A stretch of 64,000 nt of DNA from Chitinophagales bacterium (GCA_015654595.1 JAATGQ010000063.1:1-64000); one strand, 5' to 3'. Counted from the first letter of the stretch, positions 25,820-35,460 are shown. The notes: generated from the sequence alone by a model not told the origin. Made by a program: numbers and translations.

Positions 25820-25827
25820 CAAAGGTA
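25820..25827 (-). promoter_or_regulatory. -7 box directly before the tsaD start
   Basis: TACCTTTG on the minus strand ends four bases before the ATG at 25815. It matches TAnnTTTG exactly, though no strong -33 TTTG was found at 19-21 bases. A transcript from here would be leaderless. Confidence 0.45.
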
Positions 25828-25894
25828 AACCAATTAGACCGATCGGGAGAAGGGAAGACCGGCAGCGGAGCGAAAACGCCGCCTTCGTCCCCAC

Positions 25895-27172
25895 TTATTT
25901 ACTCCGGATGGCCACAACCGGATCGAGCCGGGCAGCAACAAAGGCCGGGATAATCCCCGCCGATACTCCTGTAAAAACGCAGATAAATATAGCTAAGATT
26001 ATGATATTCAGTGGAATGAACACCGAGAAGCCAATGGCGGAAGAAAGCGCTAACGTAAGTAACCAGACGGCTAAAAGACCAATCAACCCTCCAATAACAC
26101 ACAAGAAAGCCGACTCCAGCAGGAACTCGGTGAGGATGACCCCCTTCCTGGCGCCGATGGCTTTTTTCAGTCCGATCTGCGGCGTACGTTCCCTGACGGT
26201 GACAAACATGATATTGGCGACGCCAAACATCCCTACGATCAAGGACAGGGTCGCGATGGCCCATCCGCCGATGTTCATGCCGCGAAAGATCGGGTCAAAG
26301 AACTTGCTGAAATTATCGATATTGTTGAGCGAGAAATTGTCATCCTGGGTGGGGCTCAGCTTTCGGATGGACCGCATGGCCCCGCGCAGTTCTTCGGTCA
26401 GTTCGTCCATCGAAATATTGGCTCCTGCCTGCGCCAGTATCGTGGGATTGCCGTTTTCTTCGCGGATGAGCTGGGTCATAAAAGAATGGGTCAGCAGGAT
26501 ACAGTTGTCATAATCCCAGCCCCCCAAAAGGCTTTGCCCCTGTTTTTCGATCACGCCGATCACGACGGCGGTCTTTCCGTCCTTTAGCTTTACCTGTTTG
26601 CCAAGGCTGTGTTCGGGGATGCCGAAGAGCTTTTCTGCGATCTTATACCCCATAACGATATAGGGCGATCCATGGTCGAAGTCGGCTTGTTGAAAATATC
26701 GTCCTGAACCGATACCGAACTGCTGGATCTTATCAAAGTCTTCCGTGTTGCCATAGTAGGTAACGCCCGTCAGGGAGTTGTCGCCGTAATCGACATTGGA
26801 AGTAATGTTCATCTGAAAAGCGATATGGGCCGCATCGGGAACCTTCTGCTTTAGCAGCAGCATCTCCTGGTACCGGGCATTTGGCCGCTTGACATACTTC
26901 CACCAAGGATAGTCAGGACCGGCCGTATATTGCCATTTGTCGATGTAAATGGACTTATTGCCCATTTGTTTCAGGTCATTGTTGACGGCCAGCTGCATGC
27001 TGCTGATAGTAGACAGCACGCTGATGATACAAAATATGCCAAAGGTGATGCCCAATAACGAAAGAAAGGTCCGAAGTTTATTCGACTTCAATTCCTGTAA
27101 GGCCATTTTCAGGCTGGTCCAGACAATTTCCCAATAGCGAGACATATCCCGAATGTACGGATTCGCATTCAT
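25895..27172 (-). CDS. MacB/FtsX-type ABC transporter permease
   Basis: A 425-residue membrane protein with one N-terminal transmembrane helix (about 34-58, FLSLLGITFGIFCIISVL), a large periplasmic MacB_PCD domain (about 60-290), and three C-terminal helices (IATLSLIVGMFGVANIMFV, ESAFLCVIGGLIGLLAVWL, IIILAIFICVFTGVSAG). This is the layout of MacB-type mechanotransmission permeases that export or extract lipoproteins, siderophores or antibiotics. No ATPase or membrane-fusion gene is adjacent, so the partner must lie elsewhere. The frame offers starts at 27172 and 27145 (MSRYWEIVW); the second gives a shorter cytoplasmic end. Confidence 0.9.
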   Translation of the reverse strand: MNANPYIRDMSRYWEIVWTSLKMALQELKSNKLRTFLSLLGITFGIFCIISVLSTISSMQLAVNNDLKQMGNKSIYIDKWQYTAGPDYPWWKYVKRPNARYQEMLLLKQKVPDAAHIAFQMNITSNVDYGDNSLTGVTYYGNTEDFDKIQQFGIGSGRYFQQADFDHGSPYIVMGYKIAEKLFGIPEHSLGKQVKLKDGKTAVVIGVIEKQGQSLLGGWDYDNCILLTHSFMTQLIREENGNPTILAQAGANISMDELTEELRGAMRSIRKLSPTQDDNFSLNNIDNFSKFFDPIFRGMNIGGWAIATLSLIVGMFGVANIMFVTVRERTPQIGLKKAIGARKGVILTEFLLESAFLCVIGGLIGLLAVWLLTLALSSAIGFSVFIPLNIIILAIFICVFTGVSAGIIPAFVAARLDPVVAIRSK

Positions 27173-27244
27173 CCGTACAACGTGAATGGGACGAACGGGG
27201 GATAGTGGGCTATAAATTCGTTAAATTGCCCAAAAATCAATAGC

Positions 27245-28117
27245 ATGTATTACATCGAAAACCAGCAGATCAAGGCAGGGATCCATCCGAAAGGCGCAGA
27301 ATTACAATCGCTCTATCACAAGGGTTATCAGCAGGAATACATGTGGAGCGGGGATCCGGCTTTTTGGGGTAAGCATTCGCCTTTGCTTTTCCCGATCGTT
27401 GGAACGCTGAAGGCCAATACTTATATCTACCAGGATAAAGCCTACACGCTTTCCCGTCATGGGTTTGCCCGGGACAGGGAGTTCACGGTTGAAGCCAATG
27501 CCGCGCCGGACGCCATTACGTTTGTGCTGCATAGTGACGAGGAGACGAAAAAGGTTTTTCCGTTCGATTTCGAATTGCGGGTGATCTATCGACTCGTGGC
27601 GGATGGGTTAAAGGTTTCTTACCGGGTGAACAATCCGGGATCCGATAAGCTTTATTTTTCCGTTGGCGGGCATCCGGCCTTCAAAGTTCCTATGACTGCC
27701 GGCACTTCCTATACCGACTACTATCTCGAATTCAATGCAACCGAAAATACGCCTCGCTGGCCGATCTCCAAGGATGGCCTGATCGAGGCTCAGCCGCAGG
27801 CTTTGCTGGACAATACCAACAAATTGCCGCTGACTAAGGAGCTTTTTGCAAAGGATGCGCTGGTATTGAAGCATCCGGCATCTACCAGCGTCGCGCTCAG
27901 GTCTTCGACAACCGAACGGGGGCTGAAGTTTGATTTTCCGGGTTTCCCTTTCCTGGGTATCTGGGCTGCCCCGGGCGCAGATTTCGTCTGTATCGAGCCC
28001 TGGTGCGGGATTGCAGATTCTGTCAACAGCAGCCAGCAGTGGACGGAAAAGGAAGGGATCAATGTCCTTGAGGCCGCAGCTGTATTCGAACGGACCTGGA
28101 CCGTCTCCCTGTTTTAA
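27245..28117 (+). CDS. aldose 1-epimerase family protein, LacX/YphB-like
   Basis: A 290-residue galactose-mutarotase-fold enzyme that interconverts alpha and beta anomers of hexoses or hexose phosphates in the cytoplasm. Visible family blocks: FWGKHSPLLFPIVGTL, LSRHGFARDREF with the first catalytic His, FSVGGHPAFKVP with the second, and FVCIEPWCGIADS near the C-terminus where the base Glu lies. No signal peptide. Its last codons overlap by a few bases the end of a broken minus-strand gene. The particular sugar is not clear. Confidence 0.92.
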   Translation: MYYIENQQIKAGIHPKGAELQSLYHKGYQQEYMWSGDPAFWGKHSPLLFPIVGTLKANTYIYQDKAYTLSRHGFARDREFTVEANAAPDAITFVLHSDEETKKVFPFDFELRVIYRLVADGLKVSYRVNNPGSDKLYFSVGGHPAFKVPMTAGTSYTDYYLEFNATENTPRWPISKDGLIEAQPQALLDNTNKLPLTKELFAKDALVLKHPASTSVALRSSTTERGLKFDFPGFPFLGIWAAPGADFVCIEPWCGIADSVNSSQQWTEKEGINVLEAAAVFERTWTVSLF

Positions 28118-28487
28118 TACTCGAATTCCATAACGGAAGGATCACGCATCAGTTCGTGGATGACGTGCCGGTGGTTTTGTTCTGAACCCTGAACCACCCA
28201 TTCGCCGGTGACAATATTGGCGGAGGTTGATTTTGTCTGCCTGCTGCGTTTGAACTTCAGATGGTGGCTTTCGAAGAGCAGTTCCTATTGACGAAGTGAT
28301 TCTTTTCCGCAGGAGCAGATGATCTTGTACACGCGGATCTGGTTGACGCGATCGATCCAGCCTTCCAGCAGGTGAAAGGTCAGGAGGATCGCCAGGACAA
28401 GTCCGCAGGCAAAAACGGCGATCAGTAAATACCCGGCGCCTATAGCCATTCCAAGGGCAGCTTCCAGATGATTTCCTGTGTAAGCAT
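28114..28487 (-). pseudogene. small membrane protein gene with in-frame TAG and probable frameshift
   Basis: The minus frame from the ATG at 28449 reads MAIGAGYLLIAVFACGLVLA, a strong membrane segment, then EGWIDRVNQIRVYKIICSCG. A TAG follows at 28287-28285, and the same frame continues without another stop for 56 codons (ELLFESHHLKFKRSRQTKST..., ending HVIHELMRDPSVMEFEY). A Gln codon (CAG to TAG) would restore a continuous protein. Just upstream, another frame starts at an ATG at 28487 (MLTQEIIWKLPLEWL) and could join the first after one base was lost. The gene follows the DUF2252 gene by about 16 bases and converges on the epimerase gene. I do not recognise its family. Confidence 0.6.
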
Positions 28488-28502
28488 AGTTCAGGATAAA
28501 AG

Positions 28503-29708
28503 TTATGAAAAATAACCAGCCTTAAAATCTTTGAAGAAGGAGTGATAGTCTTTTACGGTCTGGCCGGCATAGGAAATGGCGTAGTCCAGCAGCCCCTTTT
28601 GCCAGTGATCGTCCTTGCCAAAGGCGATCATTTCATCGGGAAGAGCGGCGCCCTGACGGCCGGCACTGCGCAGTTGAGCGCTTGCTGTCAGAAAGGCCAT
28701 GTCCTCCATGACGCAGGCCAAATCCTTGTAGCGGTCGCGGATCACGAGAAAATCGAGTTTGTCTGCCGTTGGCTGCATTTCTTTCAGGACATAATGATCT
28801 CCCTCGAATTCGGTGGTGCTCAGCAGGGCCGGGCAGTTGTTCTGCATCCGGTCCTGTATCGCCACGACGCGTTCGGCTTCCGAAGCCCAGGCTGGCTGAG
28901 GGTTGGAAAGAAAGGGCTGCAGGGAGGAGGGCAGCGCCTGTTTCATATCGATCAGCAGGTGCTTTTTAGGCTCTTTTATATTCCGGATCAGGAAAACATA
29001 ACGCTTAACGCCAAGGCTTCCGGTGCCTGCAACCCGGAACGCGACATCCAGTACTTCGAATTTACCTTTTAGCATAGGATAGTGCTGCATCCATTGGGCC
29101 AGGTGTGCCTTCAGACTTTTTCTCAGGGCAGGGGCGATCGCAAAGAGCCTGATCTTGTCGATTCGCAGCCGGAGACGGTTATTCTTTCCTTCCACTGTGC
29201 GCTGACGGATCAGGTCTTTTTGTTTTCTCTCAGTGATCTTTTCAAGGAAGATCCGGACGATCCCATTGGCGGTTGCGGACTCCAGGTAACGGCTTTTGCC
29301 CTTGGCAAGGGTATTGGAATAGACGCGTAAAAAGAGCTGTGCAATGTCGACCGCTTCCCTTTTTTTAATGCCCAGCGAATCGCAGCCGGTAAAGATGCTG
29401 GTAACCATCCTGGCTATTTCCCAGGTGGCCGGCGCAAGGATCCCTTCGTCAAAGTCATTGATGTCGAAATAGACCAGCCGGTTGTCGCCCTTATAGGTCC
29501 CGAAATTCTCGAGGTGCAGATCTCCGCAGACCCAGCTGAGGGGGTAGGCGGGGAGGGCGTTGCTTTTGTTAAGATCCTCATAAAAAAGGTGGCAGGCGCC
29601 CCGAAAAAAACGGAAAGGATTTTCAGCCATCAACTGATACTTCAGCCAGGTGTAGGCTGGGAGGCGATTGCTATTGAAATCTTTTATTCGTTCGGCAATG
29701 GAAGACAC
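28503..29708 (-). CDS. DUF2252 family protein
   Basis: A 401-residue cytoplasmic protein of the DUF2252 family. Diagnostic stretches are FRFFRGACHLFYEDL, WVCGDLHLENFGTYKGDNRL, YFDINDFDEGILAPATWEIARM and HYVLKEMQPTADKLD. The GDLHLENFG/DFDE signature resembles the catalytic and metal-binding loops of protein-kinase-like phosphotransferases, which suggests an ATP-dependent phosphotransferase, but no substrate is established for the family. It is divergent from the lipoprotein/flippase pair, with 64 bases between starts, and is followed by the broken membrane gene. Confidence 0.88.
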   Translation of the reverse strand: MSSIAERIKDFNSNRLPAYTWLKYQLMAENPFRFFRGACHLFYEDLNKSNALPAYPLSWVCGDLHLENFGTYKGDNRLVYFDINDFDEGILAPATWEIARMVTSIFTGCDSLGIKKREAVDIAQLFLRVYSNTLAKGKSRYLESATANGIVRIFLEKITERKQKDLIRQRTVEGKNNRLRLRIDKIRLFAIAPALRKSLKAHLAQWMQHYPMLKGKFEVLDVAFRVAGTGSLGVKRYVFLIRNIKEPKKHLLIDMKQALPSSLQPFLSNPQPAWASEAERVVAIQDRMQNNCPALLSTTEFEGDHYVLKEMQPTADKLDFLVIRDRYKDLACVMEDMAFLTASAQLRSAGRQGAALPDEMIAFGKDDHWQKGLLDYAISYAGQTVKDYHSFFKDFKAGYFS

Positions 29709-29772
29709 AGCTTTTCTTTCGAGAAAGATATGTAATATTCCGGAAATCCTAAATGCCCCTTATCTTGCAGGT

Positions 29773-30312
29773 ATGCAACACGTTAAAAAATCGATGCGCG
29801 GGGATTTCGGGATGACGCTGAACAGGATTCTCAGCCGGGGAAAAAGCGGCCTGGTTAGTTCGCTGCTGCTTCTTGCCGCAATGTGGCTGACCGGTTGTCA
29901 TCAACCCGATCCTCCTGAATATTACGGTTATCAGAACCTGCAGTTCGTAAAGGGCGAAGGCTCTACGGCAAAAGTTTCCGCCCTTGTTAAAATGTATAAC
30001 CCCAACCCGTATAATCTGAAGCTGAAACGTGCCGAGCTGGAGGTGAAGGTCAATGGAAAACATGCGGGCCACTCGCTGCTGGATTCTACGATCTTTATTC
30101 CTGGAAAGGATACCTTTTATGTTCCCGTTTCTGTGGACGTTGATCTGAAGGCCGTTCTTAGCAATGCATTGCAGCTGCTGGTCGACCCCAAAGCCAATGT
30201 AAGCCTCGATGGCCGCGTAAAGGTTCAAAAGGGGATACTGACCTTTAACAGGGGCTTTCATTATGACGGCAAACAGGATATTCGCGCTTTACTGGACGGA
30301 GGGGGATTATGA
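29773..30312 (+). CDS. LEA14-type (WHy domain) lipoprotein
   Basis: From the ATG at 29773 a 179-residue lipoprotein with an N-terminal signal ending in lipobox LTGC (MWLTGC). One LEA_2/WHy domain follows: VKMYNPNPYNLKLKRAELEV..., then FIPGKDTFYVPVSVDVDL. Such domains form a beta-sandwich associated with desiccation tolerance or with folding at membranes. Internal Met codons at 29794 and 29812 would shorten the signal; the 29668 frame start overlaps the divergent DUF2252 gene and is rejected. Its stop overlaps the flippase start as ATGA, so the two are translationally coupled. Confidence 0.8.
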   Translation: MQHVKKSMRGDFGMTLNRILSRGKSGLVSSLLLLAAMWLTGCHQPDPPEYYGYQNLQFVKGEGSTAKVSALVKMYNPNPYNLKLKRAELEVKVNGKHAGHSLLDSTIFIPGKDTFYVPVSVDVDLKAVLSNALQLLVDPKANVSLDGRVKVQKGILTFNRGFHYDGKQDIRALLDGGGL

Positions 30313-31802
30313 GTACGATCCGTCGTCAAAGCATCATTTCTTCTTTGATCGTCTATATCGGATTTGGGTTGGGCGGGATCAACACCCTGCTGTTTGCCAG
30401 GTTCCTTACCCTGGATGAGAACGGTCTGACGGGTATGTTCGTTTCGATCGGCAGTATCATGTTTGCGTTTGCAAACGTAGGCACACCGTCTTTTATCAAC
30501 AAATTCTATCCTTATTACCGGGACAATCTGCCGGATAAAAAAAATGATATGATGACCCTTTCCCTGTTGGGGACAGGGATCGCTTTTTTACTGGTTATCG
30601 TGGGAGGGATCGTTTTTAAACCGCTGGTCATCCAGAAGTTCGGCAACAACTCCGCCGGAGTGGTAAAATATTATTACTGGATATTTCCGTTCGGGCTTGG
30701 GCAAAGCCTTTTTACGGTGCTCGAAGCATACGGGTGGCAACGGAACCGCGCGGTCCTGACCAGCTTTCTGCGCGAATGCCAGTGGCGACTGCTGAACCTG
30801 CTGCTGATCCTCGGGCTGGCGCTTGGGATACTGCGCGGGTTCGATCTTTTTGTCAAACTTTATTCCTTTACCTACCTCTTGATCGCGCTGATCATGACGG
30901 TTGCGTTGATGGCCAGAAAACAACTGCATTTCACCTTTTCGATCAGCAGGGTTACGCGAAAATTTGCATCCCGGATAAAGTCCATGATCCTGCTGGCATG
31001 GACAGGCAGCGTGATGTTCAATCTGTCCTTTTATTTTGCGCAGATCGTCATCGCCTCTGTAGTTCCGGGCGGGTTGGATGCGGTGGCCGTGTTTACTTTT
31101 GGACAATTTGTTGCCAGCCTGATCATGGCGCCGCAGCGGGGTGTGGCTGCAGCCGCGATAGGACCCTTGTCGCAGGCCTGGAAGGACAAGGATTATGGAA
31201 GGATCGGCCGGATCTATACGCGCTCTTCGATCAATCAGCTGGTCTTTTCCATCGTTATATTCATCCTCGTCGCGCTCAATTTCCGGGATGCCATCCTGTT
31301 CTTTGGAATACCGCATAAATACCTGGCGGGAGAGAGCGTCTTCCTGATAATCGGCCTCAACCGGGTCATCGATATGGGTACGGGGCTGAACACGCAGATC
31401 ATCGGCACCTCGACCTACTGGCGGTTCGACTTTGTGACCGGTATGATCCTCGTCGCGTTCACGATCCCGCTGAACTACTGGCTGGCAAAACACTATGGTA
31501 TTATGGGGCCGGCGATCGCAGATATTCTTACTTTTTCGCTCTATAATGCGATCCGCTGTATCTTCCTGTACCGCAAATTTCACATGCAGCCTTTCAACAG
31601 CAGGACGATCTATACTTTACTGTTAGGAGCAGGGACCTATGCCCTGGCCTATTTCTGTTTCCGGTCACAGACCGGATTCCTATGGATGATCATCCGGTCG
31701 GTGTCGATCCTGGCGCTGTATGGCGGGGGCGCCGTTTTACTGCGGCTTTCCGAAGATTCAGATGCCCTGTGGCTGGCGATCCGGAAAAAGCTGCGTCTGT
31801 AA
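30309..31802 (+). CDS. oligosaccharide flippase (Wzx/MATE-like)
   Basis: A 497-residue inner-membrane protein with about 12-14 transmembrane helices and the MviN/MATE-type fold of polysaccharide exporters (RQSIISSLIVYIGFGLGGIN at the start, AAIGPLSQAWKDKDYGRIGR in the middle, LAKHYGIMGPAIADILTF). Such proteins move lipid-linked oligosaccharides across the inner membrane. No polymerase or glycosyltransferase gene is adjacent; the glycan operon at 41.8 kb contains none of its own flippase, so this gene could serve it, by inference only. Coupled by ATGA to the LEA-type lipoprotein. Confidence 0.87.
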   Translation: MSTIRRQSIISSLIVYIGFGLGGINTLLFARFLTLDENGLTGMFVSIGSIMFAFANVGTPSFINKFYPYYRDNLPDKKNDMMTLSLLGTGIAFLLVIVGGIVFKPLVIQKFGNNSAGVVKYYYWIFPFGLGQSLFTVLEAYGWQRNRAVLTSFLRECQWRLLNLLLILGLALGILRGFDLFVKLYSFTYLLIALIMTVALMARKQLHFTFSISRVTRKFASRIKSMILLAWTGSVMFNLSFYFAQIVIASVVPGGLDAVAVFTFGQFVASLIMAPQRGVAAAAIGPLSQAWKDKDYGRIGRIYTRSSINQLVFSIVIFILVALNFRDAILFFGIPHKYLAGESVFLIIGLNRVIDMGTGLNTQIIGTSTYWRFDFVTGMILVAFTIPLNYWLAKHYGIMGPAIADILTFSLYNAIRCIFLYRKFHMQPFNSRTIYTLLLGAGTYALAYFCFRSQTGFLWMIIRSVSILALYGGGAVLLRLSEDSDALWLAIRKKLRL

Positions 31803-31818
31803 ATCCGCTGTTTAATCG

Positions 31819-31826
31819 TACCTTTG
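31819..31826 (+). promoter_or_regulatory. -7 box before prfC
   Basis: TACCTTTG, an exact TAnnTTTG, ends ten bases before the prfC ATG at 31837. A weak -33 (TCTG) lies 19 bases upstream. The leader would be a few bases at most. Confidence 0.45.
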
Positions 31827-31836
31827 CCCCCATTTT

Positions 31837-33423
31837 ATGAAGTACAACAACGAGATCAACAAGCGTAAAACCTTTGCGATTATCTCTCACCCCGATGCTG
31901 GTAAGACGACCCTGACCGAGAAGTTCCTGCTTTTCGGCGGCGCCATCCAGACGGCCGGGGCGGTAAAGAGCAATAAAATAAAAAAGCACGCGACCAGCGA
32001 CTTTATGGAAATCGAGCGGCAAAGAGGTATCTCCGTGGCGACTTCGGTCATGAGCTTTGAATATAAGGGGATGCTGATCAACCTGCTGGATACTCCGGGT
32101 CACAAAGACTTTGCGGAGGATACCTACAGGACGCTGACAGCCGTAGACAGCGTTATCCTGGTCGTGGACAGCGTCAATGGGGTAGAAGCCCAGACCAGAA
32201 GACTGATGGAGGTTTGCCGGATGCGGGATACGCCGGTCATCGTCTTTATCAATAAGATGAACCGCGACGGAAAGAACAGGTTTGACCTGCTGGAAGAGAT
32301 CGAAAAGGAGTTGAATATCGCATTGCATCCAATGACCTGGCCGATCAACAGCGGCAAGGATTTTAAAGGAGTCTACAACCTCTACGACAAGAACCTGGTC
32401 TTGTTCACCGCCAATACAAAGGCGGCGGACGAGGATACCATTTCATTTGACCGCCTCGATGTTCCGGCGCTGGACGAAAAGCTTGGAGAGAAGGATGCGG
32501 CTACACTTCGCGAGGACATAGAACTGGTAGACGGCGTACATGGCGAACTGAATGTCGAAGACTACCTGGCCGGAAAAGTGGCCCCCGTATTCTTTGGCAG
32601 TGCCATCAATAACTTTGGCGTCCGGGAAATGCTCGATACCTTTATCCGCATCGCTCCCACACCGCGCAGCCGGGAGACTTCGACCCGGCACCTGGACGTC
32701 GAAGAGGATAAGTTCAGCGGATTCATCTTTAAGATACACGCTAACCTTGATCCCAAACATCGGGACCGGATCGCGTTCCTGCGGGTTTGCAGCGGCAAAT
32801 TCGAACGCAACAAATACTTTCACCACGTCCGTCTGGACAAGGAAGTCCGGTTCAGCAACCCCTACACCTTCCTGGCCCGGGATAAGGACGTCATCGACGA
32901 GGCCTTCCCGGGAGATGTTGTCGGTCTGTTTGATACCGGCAACTTCAAGATCGGGGATACGCTTACCGAAGGCGAAGACTTCTATTTCACCGGAATTCCC
33001 TCTTTTTCCCCTGAGATCTTTAAAGAGGTAGTCAATAAAGATCCGATGAAAACCAAGCAGTTGGAGAAGGGTTTGCTGCAATTGACCGACGAAGGGGTTG
33101 CCCAGCTGTTTACCCAGTATGGCGGGAATAAAAAGATCATTGGCTGTGTGTGTGAACTCCAATTCGAAGTGATCCAATACCGGCTGCTGCATGAGTATTG
33201 GGCTTCCGTTCAGTTCAATGCACTGCCTTTTTATAAAGCCTGCTGGATTACGAGCAAGGACCCCAAAAAGCTCGATGAGTTTACCCGCTTCAAACATGCC
33301 AATATAGCCGAAGACAAGGACGGGTACCTGGTTTACCTGGCGCAAAGCGAATGGTTCCTCAACACCGAGCGGACGAATAACCCCGATATCGAGTTCCATT
33401 TTACATCGGAAATTCACAAATAA
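31837..33423 (+). CDS. prfC: peptide chain release factor 3
   Basis: RF3 is the GTPase that removes RF1/RF2 from the ribosome after termination. The 528-residue length is normal. Residues: P-loop [20 protein letters not shown] (about 18-37), switch [32 protein letters not shown], and the C-terminal domain with [15 protein letters not shown] and [19 protein letters not shown]. It follows the flippase by 34 bases but has its own TACCTTTG box close to the start, so it is probably separately transcribed. A bidirectional terminator follows at 33451-33492. Confidence 0.97.
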   Translation: MKYNNEINKRKTFAIISHPDAGKTTLTEKFLLFGGAIQTAGAVKSNKIKKHATSDFMEIERQRGISVATSVMSFEYKGMLINLLDTPGHKDFAEDTYRTLTAVDSVILVVDSVNGVEAQTRRLMEVCRMRDTPVIVFINKMNRDGKNRFDLLEEIEKELNIALHPMTWPINSGKDFKGVYNLYDKNLVLFTANTKAADEDTISFDRLDVPALDEKLGEKDAATLREDIELVDGVHGELNVEDYLAGKVAPVFFGSAINNFGVREMLDTFIRIAPTPRSRETSTRHLDVEEDKFSGFIFKIHANLDPKHRDRIAFLRVCSGKFERNKYFHHVRLDKEVRFSNPYTFLARDKDVIDEAFPGDVVGLFDTGNFKIGDTLTEGEDFYFTGIPSFSPEIFKEVVNKDPMKTKQLEKGLLQLTDEGVAQLFTQYGGNKKIIGCVCELQFEVIQYRLLHEYWASVQFNALPFYKACWITSKDPKKLDEFTRFKHANIAEDKDGYLVYLAQSEWFLNTERTNNPDIEFHFTSEIHK

Positions 33424-33450
33424 AACTATTATTTGACTCGGATTTGAGCC

Positions 33451-33492
33451 AAAAAAGGAGTGTGTCTCAATATTGAAACACACTCCTTTTTT
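33451..33492. terminator. bidirectional terminator between prfC and a lipoprotein gene
   Basis: AAAAAAGGAGTGTGT (33451-33465) and its exact complement ACACACTCCTTTTTT (33478-33492) form a 15-bp stem with A- and T-runs at the ends, usable from both convergent genes. Confidence 0.9.
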
Positions 33493-33511
33493 ATGTCCGG
33501 CGGGTATTTTA

Positions 33512-33985
33512 CTATTCTACACGCTTCAGATTGAAATACCCGGAAGTACTGGTACCCGCATTTTGATAAGTGCCGATCAAAGTACCTGCTGTACTATCGT
33601 AAGTGGCGGTAATCGATTGCTTGAGACCAGATGTTCCATAAACGCCGGTTGTTAAAGCGGTGAAATTGGTGCCACTCAAAGCCCAGGTTCCGGTTGCAAA
33701 CTCGCCTCCCGGGCTTGATTGTGTAACGATCCTATTTGCGGTGCTGATATAAAATACATAAGCAGACGTATCGGTAATGGAGCCTCCCGTGACGCCGTAA
33801 GTGCCAGCCCATGTACCTGTAATGGGGTTTTTGGCATCGACCACGACGATCGTGTCTCTCTGAATGATGAAGGTAGTGTCGTTGTTAATGACTGTTTTGG
33901 TCTCGTGTTTTGTACAGGATGTTAGCATTGTCATACAATAAACGGATGACAATCCTAATGCAGTCAATAAAAATAGTTTTTTCAT
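33512..33985 (-). CDS. small beta-rich lipoprotein of unknown function
   Basis: A 157-residue lipoprotein: signal peptide MKKLFLLTALGLSSVYCMTM, lipobox LTSC with the acylated Cys at about residue 24, a coiled Thr-rich linker, then a repeated Gly-x-Trp pattern (ITGTWAGTYGV..., ATGTWALSGTNFTA, GTLIGTYQNAGT). The pattern is that of a small lipocalin-like or avidin-like beta barrel with alternating strands. Such proteins may bind hydrophobic ligands at the cell envelope. No close family name is certain. It is monocistronic, between prfC and purB. Confidence 0.7.
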   Translation of the reverse strand: MKKLFLLTALGLSSVYCMTMLTSCTKHETKTVINNDTTFIIQRDTIVVVDAKNPITGTWAGTYGVTGGSITDTSAYVFYISTANRIVTQSSPGGEFATGTWALSGTNFTALTTGVYGTSGLKQSITATYDSTAGTLIGTYQNAGTSTSGYFNLKRVE

Positions 33986-34067
33986 GTGTTAAATTACGGG
34001 TTTACTGGCCTACGTTTATAGTTACGCGAAGAAACGAACTATAAATTATATACACAAAAACCTGTAA

Positions 34068-35411
34068 CTAATATTTAGAAGCAACACCGGTATAATTAAA
34101 TGGAGTTATACGCTTGAGCTCCCTTTTAATCGAAGCCGAAATTTTCAACCCATCGATAAACTCATGAATCGCCTGTTTGTCGATACCGCCTTTTCCGCGG
34201 GTCAGTTCCTTGAGCGCTTCATAGGGCTTGGGGTAGTTTTCCCGGCGGAGGATGGTTTGGATGGCTTCGGCAACGACGGCCCAGTTGTTGTCCAGGTCCT
34301 GTTCGAGTTTTGGTTTGTTGAGTACGAGTTTGTCGAGGCCTTTTCCGATGGATTTCATCGCCAGGATGGTGTGCGCAAAGGGTACGCCCGTATTACGTAA
34401 CACGGTGCTGTCGGTGAGGTCGCGCTGAAGACGGGAGATCGGCAGCTTCTCCGAGAAAAAGCCAAAGATTGCGTTGGCGATACCCAGGTTGCCTTCGGCG
34501 TTTTCAAAGTCGATCGGGTTTACCTTGTGCGGCATGGCCGAGGAGCCGACTTCGCCTTTCTTTGTCTTCTGTTTGAAATAGTCCATGGATACATAGGACC
34601 AGATATCGCGGCAAAGGTCGATAAGGATGGTGTTGATCCGGCGGATGGCGTCAAAATGTGCCGCCAGGTTATCGTAGTGCTCGATCTGTGTCGTATACTG
34701 CTGGCGTTGCAATCCCAGGGTCCCTTCTACAAATTCGTTGCCCAGCTTGACCCAGTCTTTTGTCGGGAAAGCCACGTGATGGGCGTTGAAGTTGCCGGTA
34801 GCGCCGCCGAACTTTGCGGTAAAGGGGACCTGGATCAGCAGCTCGATCTGGTTTTCGATCCGCTCGATAAAGACGAGCAGTTCTTTGCCGAGCCGGGTTG
34901 GACTGGCGGGCTGTCCGTGCGTACGGGCGAGCATGGGAATATCCTGCCAGTCTCTGGCCAGTACTTCCAGCTGTCTTTTCAGGTTCAGCAGACCGGGCAG
35001 GTATTCGAATTCCATGGCGTGTTTCCAGAGCAGGGGGATGGCCGTATTATTGACATCCTGGGAGGTCAGACCAAAGTGGATCCATTCGGCAATGGAGGCA
35101 TGGGCTTCGCCCAGCTTATCTTTCAGATAGTATTCTACGGCCTTTACGTCATGGTTGGTCTCTTTCTCCTTTGTCTTTATCCATTGGGCGTCTTCGAGAC
35201 CAAACTGTTCCATGGCGGTCTGGAGCTTGCGTTTTGCGGACGCGTCGACAGGGAATAAACGTTTTTTACCAAGGAAGAGAAAGTATTCTACTTCTACCAG
35301 CACCCGGTACCGAATAAGGGCATATTCCGAAAAATAGTCATCCAGGTGCTGTACCTGGTGGCGATAGCGGCCGTCGATAGGGGAGATGGCGGTAAGTGCG
35401 TTTAATTCCAT
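34068..35411 (-). CDS. purB: adenylosuccinate lyase
   Basis: PurB catalyses two steps of purine synthesis, releasing fumarate from SAICAR and from adenylosuccinate. The 447-residue protein (start at 35411, MELNALTAISPIDGRYRHQV) carries WIHFGLTSQDVNNTAIPLLW with the active-site Ser/Thr region, RTHGQPASPTRLGKELL, and the fumarase/aspartase signature GSSAMPHKVNPIDFENAEGN. The frame extends to 35474 but those residues overlap the mqnA promoter region. It is divergent from mqnA, whose TTG start is 79 bases away. Purine and menaquinone genes side by side have no stated functional link. Confidence 0.97.
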   Translation of the reverse strand: MELNALTAISPIDGRYRHQVQHLDDYFSEYALIRYRVLVEVEYFLFLGKKRLFPVDASAKRKLQTAMEQFGLEDAQWIKTKEKETNHDVKAVEYYLKDKLGEAHASIAEWIHFGLTSQDVNNTAIPLLWKHAMEFEYLPGLLNLKRQLEVLARDWQDIPMLARTHGQPASPTRLGKELLVFIERIENQIELLIQVPFTAKFGGATGNFNAHHVAFPTKDWVKLGNEFVEGTLGLQRQQYTTQIEHYDNLAAHFDAIRRINTILIDLCRDIWSYVSMDYFKQKTKKGEVGSSAMPHKVNPIDFENAEGNLGIANAIFGFFSEKLPISRLQRDLTDSTVLRNTGVPFAHTILAMKSIGKGLDKLVLNKPKLEQDLDNNWAVVAEAIQTILRRENYPKPYEALKELTRGKGGIDKQAIHEFIDGLKISASIKRELKRITPFNYTGVASKY

Positions 35412-35460
35412 GATAGATGGTTGAGTTGAAAATGCTTTTTTGGTCAAAATGCCAAATGCG

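Noticed and set aside
30588-31583. Long minus-strand frame of 331 codons opposite the flippase
   Set aside because: It is rich in Arg/Gln/Asp with no domain and lies fully antisense to a well-supported membrane protein; it is a codon-bias shadow.
32443-33483. Minus-strand frame of 346 codons opposite prfC
   Set aside because: Shadow of the highly conserved prfC frame; no start signal or family.
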